From Solen grandis (taxonomy: Eukaryota > Mollusca > Bivalvia > Adapedonta > Solenidae): DNA of 64,000 nt. The position numbers and the translations under genes are program-made. Numbering within the stretch: the first letter of the stretch is position 1; every line of letters starts with the position of its first letter. Location: positions 84,026,848 through 84,090,847 of the forward strand of contig CM037778.1 of the NCBI GenBank assembly GCA_021229015.1, read 5' to 3'. The notes beneath the pieces are model-generated. The model was not told the origin of the DNA. It made no database searches and saw only the letters and a list, made by a program, of their open reading frames with translations. Positions 25,723 through 37,600 of the stretch are shown in pieces.

Positions 25723-25837
25723 ATGCATGAAATAAATAACTTGTTTAACTCTTGTAACATTGTGTCTATATTTGTAGGTTTACATGCATATGCAGCCATA
25801 GTACTGCTGGTGAGCCTAGCAGTCATTGCTGATTTGG
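25723..25837 (+). CDS. Candidate signal-peptide exon of the modular PAN-like gene
   Basis: An ATG at 25723 opens a 38-codon frame ending one base before a strong donor GTGAGT (25838), phase 1. Residues about 22-38 form a hydrophobic run (AYAAIVLLVSLAVIADL) followed by a small/acidic end, as in a secretory leader. Phase 1 is exactly what the first module exon at 32370 needs; joining them gives an aspartate followed by the first module cysteine. The long polar stretch before the hydrophobic core is unusual for a signal peptide, and 6.5 kb separate the two exons, so the link is inference. Confidence 0.4.
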
Positions 25838-28134
25838 GTGAGTTGCAAATTGATTGTTGATAACTCATCTGGAAGGACATCCGGGGCCGAGTGGTCATTA
25901 TCACTGACTTGATATCACTTTGCTCATCGTCGAAACCCACGATATGTATCCGTTATCACTACCCGCCGTTTATACCGTGGAATTTTCAACTGTCAAAACT
26001 TTGTTTTCATGACTTGCAGACCATTGAAAACACGCTTTGTATTTCGAATACCCTCCACTGAGGTTACAAAAGCAAAAGCTGTCTTTCAAAAGCCGAACAA
26101 ATATATGCAATTATCCACGCTGTCTCCACCATGGATCAAATGAAATGCATAATTGATATTTCATAAGAACGCAGTTTTTTTTTCTGATCAAATTAACCCA
26201 TAGTCTATTAAGAAGTAAAACGTAGGTTCCGACAATGTTCTGGCCTGGTCAGTAGGATTCTTCATGTAAGTCTACTAGCTGGTCTGCAGAAGATCAGTAG
26301 TACCTGGACATCTCTTATAAGAGCTTTTGTTATAGGGAAAACATCTGCAGCAGTACGTGTAGTGTCAGAAATCAATCGTAACTACTCGGCAATATCCGTC
26401 GGTGCTCGGATACATTTCGTAGAAATGGGCAAGTTGTTCCGAATGATCAGAAATGTTAGCAAGGGTTATTTATTCGTTTCAATACCCACAAAAATATAAT
26501 CACAAAATATATTTTGGTCATGATATTAAACGTTGCCATCTACTTTAATAGGGAAAATTCAGAATGTTGATATCAGCAAATAAAACATTCGATTTTAAGT
26601 TACATAAGTTGCGTTACATAAGTTGCTTACATCATAATTATAAAATGCAACTCTGACTTTCTTGAGATCAAATCAAGAAATGACATGATTTAATTTCACA
26701 TATCGGTATTTTATTCAGAAATATAGCCGCTCTCAAATTCTTAGGAAAATATATTTCCCCGTGAAGCTAGTGAAATAAAATGTCGTTTGCCATGCCCGAT
26801 CTTTGTCCCCGTCTACTATACACGAAGATTGTAAGAAGGATGATTCTTGACCGAGTATCTTAATGATTACATTCATAAATCTAGAATATTGATTTCATGT
26901 ATTTCCAATAATTCTGAAATGAAACAAAGCAATTCAATGTGATTCAAATTGCACACCGTTAGACTGCCATCAAGTTCAAAAGGTAGTTTTGTGCAGATGC
27001 ATAGGAAATTGTTCTATCTGGGACCGGCGGATTTCATTGATGCAGATGAAAATAAAAACTCGGCTTGACGTTTCGATTTTATTGTTTAATGCAAGTATAA
27101 TCGATGTTTGGCATAATTTATTTAATAGCTGACTTTAGTTGCTATTGTGATATCCAGACGCTGTACTGGTTATACTTAATTGCCATGGTGATCTTGTACA
27201 CAAAACAATATATTCTTAACCACAACTTGTGACCTCATTCGGAACACCTCGCCCAGGGAAAGGTCGAGGTGTTCAGAGTGCATGTGACCTTTCGGTTTTA
27301 TGTCATATGGTTTGATTTGGTGAGTAATTCAATGTGTTTGAATGAATGATTTTAAAGACATTTTGTACCAATAAACGCCAATGACCTTTCGGTGCATAAA
27401 AATACAAATGTTAAAGTTACTAATATAAACATGAAAATATAAAAAGTAACATCGTAATTAGCCTTTGAACATAGTTGCGTGCATTTTTTCTATGGTAATA
27501 CACTATTCTGCATCGGATAACTTTGCGTTTCTATTTTTAATAACCAAATTTTCTTTTCGGTCTTTTCACAACGCGGAGAAAAATATTCAAATTTTGCTTT
27601 TTTTCTTATCATCACTCAGTGATTTAGATACTTGGTTTATTCACATACGTCTGCATAAGGGAAGTCGAAACTGTATTAAAGTATGTTATTACATAACGCT
27701 TGAATTTGTAATAGAAAAAGTAAAATTCATTCGGAGATATTTTCCACCATCATCAGCACTACAGTTTTATTTACCTACATTGTAAAAGGACAAATTCGAA
27801 CATGTTTGTATCATTTTTTTTTTCTCTCACCAGGCTCTGCAAGTTTGGGTCGCGTGTTGGAAACAAGCTCGGGGCCGGTCTTTTACGTATTTCAATTTCC
27901 GTTTTAAAGAAAATAAAATGAAAATACCATACATAAACAAATGTATTTGAAATGGTTATTTTTTTTCCTTGGCTAAATATAAAAATGAAGAATTACATTT
28001 AATATATATATGTTGGGCTCTACATAAAAATATTCTTTGGTTTATCTATTATTGTGAGTTTGCTTCCTTTTGATTTGAATACATATATTTGTTTTATCTT
28101 ATAAACTGCAAGAGAGAGAGAGAGAGAGAGAAAG

Positions 28135-28177
<43 letters not shown>

Positions 28178-29162
28178 ACAAAATTTGTTTTAATTTCCAT
28201 TTTTACGACAGTATCTACGCATGTAATTTTAGTTTGTTTATAAATAAGGTTTATTGGCATCGCTTGCTATTTGATCCTGGTTTTTTAAATTTACTTTAAT
28301 ATTCAATTGTACAAAATAAACACTTGACACACGCACAATTGGATCTTACAACGTCTGGCACGCCATAAGCATACTTACTTCCAATATTTAAGGTATTTAA
28401 TCCATCATTTAATTAAAATAAATCATGGTCCTTCAAATGCATAAAAAGAACTCAGTGCAAATACAGGCATCCATTAACTTTTTTAAAAGTATTTTTTAGT
28501 TTAAACAAATTTTATTTGAAAATGTATGAAATGGGGTTGGACCACATGTTCTAACAACTAAGTTATGGTCAATCGTCTTAATGCTACACAATTCATTTTC
28601 ATCAAAAGAAAAGAATTATATATACATATACAAATAGATTATAAATACAAATCTTAGTACATGAATGCAATCAAAGAACTGAGAGTCCTAATGTTGCGTT
28701 ATGCATGAACTGAAACAGTAAAGGTAATTGTAAAGAGGCTTGTTGTTAGTTGTTATTGATTGTCCACATCAAATGAATCTTGTAACTAATATATCATTTT
28801 TGCTGTGAGGGCCAAACATCTAAATCAACGAAATAATTTTATTTGCCATATATTTATATGATCCACCAAAGTATATGACATGCCAGAAGTTCTTGATCTG
28901 CTGTTCTCCAGTGGCTTACGTAACACAATTTTATTCACAGTATTTTTCCCGCTTACGTATCGTTACAAAGATATCGTTCATTGTTTGCCGTACCGTGACA
29001 ACTTCTTTAACAGTTGTTGCTGTACATTCATACAGTGGAAGTTATTTGAATTTGGTGTATCCTTTGCAATAATTATACAAAAAATGTACCATCTTCTCTT
29101 TTTAAGTTGAACCCACTCACATTCTTTGTAAAGAATTTTGTAATGACACTAATATAATTCTA
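25838..29162. other. No gene seen; probable intron if the leader exon is real
   Basis: Holds a (GA)n/(GT)n microsatellite at 28109-28170 and a small hairpin AACACCTCG...CGAGGTGTT at 27243-27275. I searched for cysteine-rich module exons here and found none. Confidence 0.45.
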
Positions 29163-29342
29163 GCACCGTCCACGGTGGCAGAGTGGTAAGAGCGTCCGCC
29201 ACGGGATCGGGAGGTCATGACTTCGATACCCGTCCGCTTCATACCAAAGTCGTAAAAGATGGTACTAGTATAGCTCTCTTGCTTGGCGCCCAGCATCTAA
29301 GAATAGTTCAAGGACTGTTTGGCCCAGTGTCAGGATAATGTT
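29163..29342 (+). mobile_element. SINE family S2, copy c, 3'-truncated
   Basis: The head has box A (TGGCAGAGTGGTAAGAGCG) and a box-B-like region (ACTTCGATACCCG), followed by the S2 body landmarks AAGTCGTAAAAGATGGTACT, GCCCAGCATCTAAG and CAGTGTCAGGATAATG. The sequence then leaves the family. Confidence 0.75.
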
Positions 29343-29574
29343 CGGACGTTTTTTTTAAATGTTTGACATTTATTTTGCGGGTAACTTCATCACAGAATTT
29401 GTATTTTATTTTGAAAATGGTGATACAAGGTTCAATAAGCCAAGAAAAATAGTTATACTATATCTTTATTAAAAAATGTAACCTTTCAGTATGTTGAATT
29501 TTGACTGGCTATTTTCTTTTTCATGATAGAAATGTTAACTGAGTGGGGTAACGCACACGGGTGCCGTGGGGTTT

Positions 29575-30885
29575 ATGGAGTCATTTCACCGAAAAATCTT
29601 CCCGGAAGACTGAGCTGCTATCTCAGAGCGTAGCTTGGTCGCCGCAGGTCGCACATAGTCGACGGTTGATCGAGGGTTGGTCACGCCTTGGTCTTCCATG
29701 GTTGATGAATGGTCTCCCCGAAAAAAAAAGATCGTAGCTCGGTGTTTCGACATGTCAAAAACTAAGCCTCGACATAAAAGTTGCACAGAGAGCGTCGAAA
29801 GAGCAAGCAAGGTCGACGAAAGGACGCATTGGTCGAAGGACAATCGAGGCTAGAGCGAGGATGAGCGAGGCTCAGTCTTCTCGAGCGAGAACTGATTGCA
29901 CGCATGGTCGTGCTGCCCGACCCACCTTCGACATTTGCTCGATCTATGCGATGTAGTGTCGCTCTTTGCGATGAAACCTCGCTCCGCGCAACCTGTATCA
30001 TACCTTAGCTTAACCTGTAATCTCCATATTCATATGGACACGACCGGATGAAGATAAGAACATTCCTGTGCGACCAATATGCGCTTAAGCTTCAACCAAT
30101 AAAGATTGACCTATAATTACTGTCCATCTTCATACTTCTGGGCCCATCCTGGTCAACACTTCGTCAAGCATCTCTGGGAGTATATGGAGATAGGTCCGGT
30201 AGCTTCATCTCCTCGTCTCAGTCCTTCATGGTGAACTGACCATAATGTTCCCTCTGGCGTTCATGCAGCAAGGGAGCAACCCAATATTTCTTCTTGGTAC
30301 ACTTTTTTCTCCTCATCTTCAGCATGTTTACCATAACAAAGGAGTCGTGCTGTAGAGAACGCGCGCAAATCCGGGCGACCATGACTACTTTGCGCGTAGC
30401 TCGGTTGAGAATCTGTGGAGAAAAGATCGAGCATTTAGGGAGAAGAGCGAGGCTAGAATGTTTAGCTCGCATTGATTTATGGTACCTTGCAACTCATACG
30501 TAGCTATATCGGCCGTGATTGAGTATTCGTCGGCCGAAATGGAGTCTTGAGCGGCCGAGGTCGCGCGCTTGCGAGGATAGATCGCTGAGAGATTGATGCT
30601 ATGTCGCAGATTGGTCGAACAGAACGAGTCATGGTTGGATTAAAATCGCGTCAAATCGAATGGCTAGACGCAGGTAGATCATATGTACAGCGTCTTTAGA
30701 GCGTACAGGACGCAGGTAGAGCTACAAATCGAAGGCCATACGAGGAAACATCGAACATAGGGTGACACAGAAAATAGTGGGGTAGATCGCACGGACTTTG
30801 CCCGTGACTTTGAGAAAACAGAGCTGCGACCATAGTCGCACGTGGTCGCGTGCGATTTTTCTACATCGTACTTGGTGAAATGGCC
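29575..30885. mobile_element. Motif-saturated island E2
   Basis: About 1.3 kb dense in GGTCGAG, GCGAGG, CTCGAT and GTCGCA variants, with many CpGs in an otherwise CpG-poor region. CATTTCACC occurs at 29582-29590 and inverted at 30874-30882, each followed within 30 bases by GAAAAATC read inward, suggesting inverted termini. The short frames inside (29586-30503) have no domain. Element class is unknown. Confidence 0.45.
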
Positions 30886-30894
30886 ACTATACCC

Positions 30895-31790
30895 AAATAA
30901 TATAAGTATTCTTAATTATATAATTCGTCATTTAAGTATTCTTAACCATAAATTTAAAAATTAGTGTTAACCATATAATTAACCATTTAAGAAATCTAAA
31001 CCATATAATTAATAATTTAGGTAGCCTTAACACTGTAATTGATCCTGTAAATAGCATAAATTATGCAACAGATAATTTAAGTTACTTAAACCATGTAATT
31101 GAAAATTTACGGACTCTAAACCATGAAGTTGATAATTTAAGAAGCCTTAATCATACCATTGATAATTTAAGAAGCCTTAATCATACCATTGATAATTTAA
31201 GATTTTAATTTAAGTAATTTACACCATGTAATTGATACCGACAGTAGCCTAAACCATACAATTGATTATTGATAAATTAAGTAGCCTTAACCATTTAGTT
31301 GGTAATTAAAGTAGCCTATACCATATAATCTTTTCTTTAATAAGCCTAAAGCATGCAATTGAGGGGCCGCCGTGGCCGAGCGGTTACAGTCGTGGACTAC
31401 AAATCTCTCAGCCCCTCACCGCTGTGGGTTCGAATCCCGGTAGGGACTTCTGATTTTCCATGTGAAGAAGTCTTCCAGCTGGCTTGCGGTAGTTCTACCC
31501 GGGTATCTCTGTGTACTCGGGGTCTTCCTCCACCTGTAATTAGCTGGACGTCGCTATATGATTGATATACTATCGCAGCGACGGTAAACCCCAATACAAC
31601 AAAAAAGCATGCAATTGATAATCTAAGAGCATTTAATTGATACTTCAAGTAGCCTTAACCATATAATTGATAATTTGAGTAACCTAAACCATGTAATTTA
31701 AAATTTATGTCGCCTAAACCATATAATGGATGATGTAAGTAGTCTTAACCATGCTTCGTTACATTTAGTAGCAAATATAGCCAGATAATT
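30895..31790 (+). repeat. Degenerate 30-bp minisatellite
   Basis: Units built on GATAATTTAAGAAGCCTTAA plus TCATACCATT repeat from about 30900 to 31770. Two adjacent units near 31140-31200 are almost identical; the rest are diverged. A SINE is inserted at 31363-31603. Confidence 0.85.
31363..31603 (+). mobile_element. tRNA-Ser-derived SINE (family S1) inside a minisatellite
   Basis: Same head and body as the copy at 2675-2931, with an intact box A (TGGCCGAGCGG) and box B (GGTTCGAATCC). A 15-bp direct repeat AAAGCATGCAATTGA flanks it (31348-31362 and 31604-31618), itself part of a minisatellite unit. The insertion therefore postdates the array. Confidence 0.9.
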
Positions 31791-32369
31791 TTGTTACATG
31801 TATAAACTGAGTGGTGATTTGTTCATTTCACGAGTGCTCTAAGAAGTGATATTTTAAGAGATATATCATTACGAGTGGAACTATCAGTTTTTTATGTATT
31901 CAAAGGTATAGATAAACAACTATCTTTATAGTTTGTGTTTTAACAGTGTATTCTATCTGTTCATTCTCTCACGGGACCTCTATGTGGATGTATGTAATAT
32001 GGTTTTTATTAATTCATTGTCTCAGATTACCCCCTCAAAAAACAACAAACAAACAAACAAAACAACAACAAAAAAACAACAACAAAAAAACGCACACACA
32101 AACAAAGATGTTTTTAAGATAATGATATCGCAGTAAGTTTGCATATCATACATATATTGTAAGTTTAAGTTTGTAAACGAGGGTCAAATTTTCAAGCTTT
32201 GTCAGTAAACTCAATATGCAAGCAATTTGGTTGAATAAGGAAAGAAAAGGATATCAGATTGTCTTCAACTGTGTGTAATTTTCTACCTTGATTTCAATTT
32301 ATGAATATATCGGATATCTCACTTTCTTAAAAACAGCATGAAATATATATATATACATTTCTTACACAG
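31791..32369. other. No gene seen
   Basis: AT-rich with a CAAACAAACAAAACAACAA-type low-complexity stretch (32040-32100); leads to the acceptor at 32368-32369. Confidence 0.5.
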
Positions 32370-32606
32370 ATTGTCAACGTCACCACATTCAGACGTGCCT
32401 TAATTGCAAAGCGTCTAGTGACTGCGAACAATTCCATGAAATGTCAAACATAACATTGTACCAGGACTGCAACGCATCAACAGCAGATATTAATGAATGG
32501 AATCTAGCCGTTTACAATCCTGCAATAAATACATGCTACCAATACCAGTGCCAGGAAGTGGATGTTGCCATTGGTTACAAGTCCTTCCGGAAAACTTGTA
32601 GTTCAT
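32370..32606 (+). CDS. Exon for module B1
   Basis: Acceptor TTACACAG and donor GTGAGC, phase 1 in and out, 79 codons. It starts at the first cysteine (CQRHHIQTCLNC), then has SSDC and CNAS, and ends CYQYQC...FRKTCSS. Two NxS/T sites (NIT and NAS) fit an extracellular protein. It lacks the GPxCQ motif of the other B modules. Confidence 0.8.
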
Positions 32607-34342
32607 GTGAGCTCACAATATTTAGTTTCCATATGATGCCAAAGGCACTGATAAGACACCTTTTTGCGGCCATTTTGTATGGATAAAGTTAATGCAGGTT
32701 AAACCTGACAATACTTGCTGTTTTTAAATCAACGCTGTAATTTTGTTGTTCAGTTTTTCTAATTGAAATCTACATCAAATTAAAAAGATTTTATGACTTA
32801 TTTAAGATATGAAAATGATATTTTGATATATTTAATGGTAATAGCTATATAACCAAGTTATAAGAAAATGAAATTTCTACCCCTATGTAACTCATATAAA
32901 AATCCTTTGAATTTGCCATACAAAATGACCACCAATAAGAGGGATTTTCACTGATAAGGAAACTATCAATAATGCATGAATGAAAATAAGTAAATAACCA
33001 TTTAGAAAAGGACAGCTATATAGTCCCATTCAAAAGTAAATCTTTCACATAAAAGTATGGTATGATGTGAACAACTAGTCTCTGTTTAAAACACCATTCA
33101 CACAATAAACTAGAAATGACGTCATTTTTTTTACTAGAGTTTTTGTCAATTAAGGTCATTAAATTGTGATCATGGTCCATCAAGTGATCGAGGGAATTTT
33201 ATAGTAAATGCAAGCCTTTATAGACTTTGAGCAAAAAAGCCTATAACTCCAAGTCAATAGAAGCCTGCATCTGCACTGAAGTCTTTGTAAGCATTTGAAG
33301 GATCATGATTATAATTCAACGATGGAGTTACCGCTCTTTACAAGTGACAGGGACAGACAAAATCCTTTTTTAAGACTCAAATGGCATTTTTACATTTTCC
33401 TTTCATGTAGAGGTCGTGTGGATCTGATACCAGCAGCTTGATGCATACGTCGTGAAAACTGTACTCTAGTATAGCTCCCTTGCTTTGTGCCCAGCATATA
33501 AGGACAGTTCTAGAACAGTAAATCCGTTTTTTGGATAATGATATGGAGTCTGGTATCATGCCACTTGTCTACGACTAAATGGATGCAGTATTACAGTAAT
33601 GTGCAACCGTATCCATTTCAGGGGGATACATGTATATATTATCAAACGAACACACGGAAGATAATGGCTTTAGTGTCAAAAGTTAAGAATTTAATTTATA
33701 GTATTTTCTTTCTCGACAGTTTGTCCCAACTTCCGGATCAGCGTATTGGAGCATCACCATGGTGACTGTGACAAGATGGGCAGCATGGACACGAACATCA
33801 CTCGCTACCAGGAATGTCTGGCGAAATGTCTAGACAAAGACGGATGTCTGGGCACCACACATAATAAGATCAACTTGACCTGCACCTACCACACATGCAC
33901 GAACTCCACGATAAACTCGCGGGGCACAGTCTTCGTACGAAGAGATTGTAACGTAACAGGTAAGAAACATCAAGACACAACCGATGAATTGCTTGTCTGC
34001 TTAGTTAAAATGTCTCGTAGACATTATTTCAGTTGGATATATATATATATATATTACAGTTACATTGTAGTATTACGCCATATACAAATGGCATGATACC
34101 ATATCTGGTCATTTTATCTTGATACCAGGCTAAGTAGCCCTTTTTACAATTTTGTTATGCCGCGGCCGAAGACTGAATCAAATGGCACTAGATCAAAGAT
34201 GAACAATTTTACCACTCCGCCAAAACAGCCCGTTAAAAAAAAAGGGATTATCATTTTAACTGTAGAATAAGAGAAATATAAAAGGAAAAAAAAATGATGA
34301 TGATGATGATGATGATGATGATATTGTTTTTGATGATGATGG

Positions 34343-34380
<38 letters not shown>

Positions 34381-34583
34381 TTGATGATGATGATGATGAT
34401 GATGATGGAACTGTTTGCAAGTTAAAGAGGTTAAATTTATATGTGTACCGAGACGTACTCATCATTTGCAGTATCGCATCCGAAGACTACTCAAACTTAA
34501 CGAAATTTAGTGTTTATTCATAACAATTCTTATAATAAGCTTTACCTCAAACGAATAGCTGGTGTCAAATTTAAATTGTTTTT

Positions 34584-34628
<45 letters not shown>

Positions 34629-37600
34629 ATGATTCCATAGTTACAGTATTTTTCACATATAAAAAAGATTGCGTCAGAAACCACACCCAGACGTGTCTCA
34701 ATTGTGAGATGGGGCCAAACTGTCAGAAGAACTACCTGGCACCTCAGACAGAAGTTTACCTTGACTACCAGTGTCGTGATAGCAACAAGAGCCTAGGCCC
34801 AAACTGTCTTGCCTCATTATATAGAACACCCAAAAGTCAGTAAGTGTTTGAGAGATTACTCTATCTAGCATGTATCCTGTAGCTATCACATAGTGCCGGG
34901 TAAGCCTATTGCATGCTACCGTGTGGTAAATTTCGTGCGTACGGTGGAACACGGTGAGGGCACACGGCGGGGCGTTTAGCGATCGGTGAACACGCTTTGG
35001 GCCCGTTACTGCCCGGTGAGACCCGGCGAAAGTTTTGAGTCACATAGTACAAGCGATGGAGCACGGTAAGAACCGGTATGAGGACGTTAAGAGGAGGGTA
35101 TGGAAACGTTGAGTACACGGCTAAAAATAAAACTTGTAAATACGGACGGAGAAATTATCACCGCTTGTCATTTTAATCAAACGGTATGGGCCCGTTGGGC
35201 TTAGCCGGTGCTATAAGAAAGCTACATAACACAAAAACCTCACAACAAAGACCTATTAAACAGAGATATGGAGCAAGTAGGCACACAGCAGATCAATGAA
35301 TTTTAAAAATCACAGAGAAAAATATAACTATTTAGATAACGCATGATCCTTACCAAATGGCATCGTTTAAACAAAATAAATGGAAATGTCAACAATTTGT
35401 CCCGGTCTCCGGTTTTCACTAAGAGCTACCTGAGCTGAAGGGACCGGGTAATAAACGACACAATCCATAGACATGTTAAGTTTGTTTGTTTGTTGGGTTT
35501 AGCGACCCACCGACAGTATTTCAGTCATATGATTATACATGTTTAGACATACTCCATTGAAATTAGGTCACATACAGCCAAATTATGCGGTTGTAGTTTC
35601 AGTATATTTCTATTTTTCTCTATTTAAATAGAAAAAGCTGTTTTCTGATGAAATTTTCACGCTTCATTATATTTTGCGGTGGCATATTTTACCGAATTAG
35701 ATAAATAAAAAATATAAGAGCCTAGAATCTTCCTTGTATACGACCTCTCACAGTAAATCTCATTTTGTGCGAGATTTAAGACTTACGTCCCACGGTTCGT
35801 CTCCCATCCAGTTTAGATTTTTCGAGGGCCCCCTTACCTACCTCACCAGGTTGACCGGTAGAAGAAATGGAGTACAAACTTATTGACTGAACGTTATGTA
35901 CATTATAACATGTATATTGAACTACTCAGAAGTAACTGTTTTTGACAGAGCAATGCTAGGAGCAATGCACTTCGGTGCCCCAAACCTGCCGTTGGCGGTC
36001 AGAAGTCCTACACGGGACCGGTTTGACTGTACAACGTTATGGTATAGTCTCATACCCTGTCTCGTGATGACACGTTCGTTGCTTATCGCACAATGTACTA
36101 ATGGTGATCTTTTCTGATCGCCTTTTGTCCTTCGTCTTTCGTCGTTTGTTTTTTTGTCCAATCTTGACCAGACTTGGCCAGCATGTTTTTCTTTATGAAA
36201 TATTTGAAGAGTCTTAGACTCGGTCATTTAGAGTTATGATAAAGAACGTCAAATATTAATATTTCATAACCTTCTATCAAAACAGATGGGGATTCCATGT
36301 AAAAAGTGTAGACTGGTCCCTATACTTTTTCAAAAAGAAATATGATCTCTAGAAGAAAACCGAAATCTCGCTGTTTATGCACCAGTCACATGACCAAAGG
36401 TCCAACGGATTCTTGAGTTCGAAGCATTTGGAAGAGACCAGTAGCAGCCTCCGGCGAACGGATGATATGTAACCGAAATGTGTAAAAGGTTTTCGTCTGG
36501 TTGCTGGATTATCATCGGTCGGGTAACGGTGTCACTCCATGCTAACGGACACCAAACAATATACAAAGATCGTATGTGGCCCGAACCGGGTTTCTGTGTG
36601 TTTCTTTGCTATGAACAGGAACTTTATTTTGGCTGGCTTCTTGAGTTTGGTCATATGTTTCTCGGAGTACTTCTTCCTGGGAGGCTTTTTTTTTTTTGGT
36701 AACTTTAAGGTAATCCATTCATCAACTGACTTGGAGTTATAGGCTCTTTTCTCTAAGTCTGTAGTGATCGTGGGAATGTTATAGTCAATGCATTACTATA
36801 AAATTCCCACGATCACTTGATTGACCATGATCACAAATTCGCAATCTAAAGATGGATAGATTAACTTAAATGCAACGCTTTGGAGTGCGCTAGATGCGTA
36901 CAACTATATGCGGGTGCTTCATTTATATTGAAGAGACGATGGCATACAGTAAAACTTGTCTTCAGCGGTCAGTCAAGGGAACAAGAGAAAGTGACCGCTT
37001 AACAGACCTGGCCGCTAAATCAAGGTTAAATATGTGCTGAAGTTTGGTGTAAAGTGCTAAAGTTTGGTAATATTAAAACTGACCGCTAAATGCAAATGAC
37101 CGCTTGATACAGGTGGCGCTAATACAGGTTCAACTGTATTCCATTGCTTTTGTTACAATGTAGGAGCATTTGCGTCCCAGGGAATATTGCACAACTATCT
37201 TAATTTTATTTCATTGCTATTCCTTTACCTTGCATAGTAACTCAACAAATGCGCTTATTTGTTGCTTACGTATATCCGCAGATGTCGACAGTTCCAGTGT
37301 GGTGAAATCCAACAGAGCCAACAGTTCTACAAAGTGTTCAGGAAAGCTTGCAATGATGGTAAGATTGTCTTCATGAATTTGCTGCTGAGTATAGACCTTA
37401 CGTCATCTCCATTTGTCTGTTTGTTTTGGGGTTTAACGTCCTACCGACAGTATTCCAGTTATTTGGAAACTATGTCTACTTGAGATAGACATAGTGCTGC
37501 CACACTGCAGTATCACGTCGAAGAAGAAATGTCACATTATCCTTACACCGAACCAAATAGTCACGGAACTCTCCTTACATACAGAGCGCCAAGGAGACGG

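Larger units (their letters stand above)
32607..33719. other. Intron B1-A1
   Basis: Contains a half copy of a palindromic repeat (33168-33270) and a diverged S2 SINE (33405-33600). No other exon seen. Confidence 0.6.
34840..37281. other. Intron within module B2
   Basis: About 2.4 kb containing island E3, SINE fragment S2h, a diverged AGCTCACC-type block near 36095-36310, repeat Q and a TA-flanked MITE, each listed separately. No further exon recognised. Confidence 0.6.

Noticed and set aside
29586..30503. Arginine/serine-rich frames in island E2
   Set aside because: Composition effect of the CGAG-rich motif; open on both strands, no domain.
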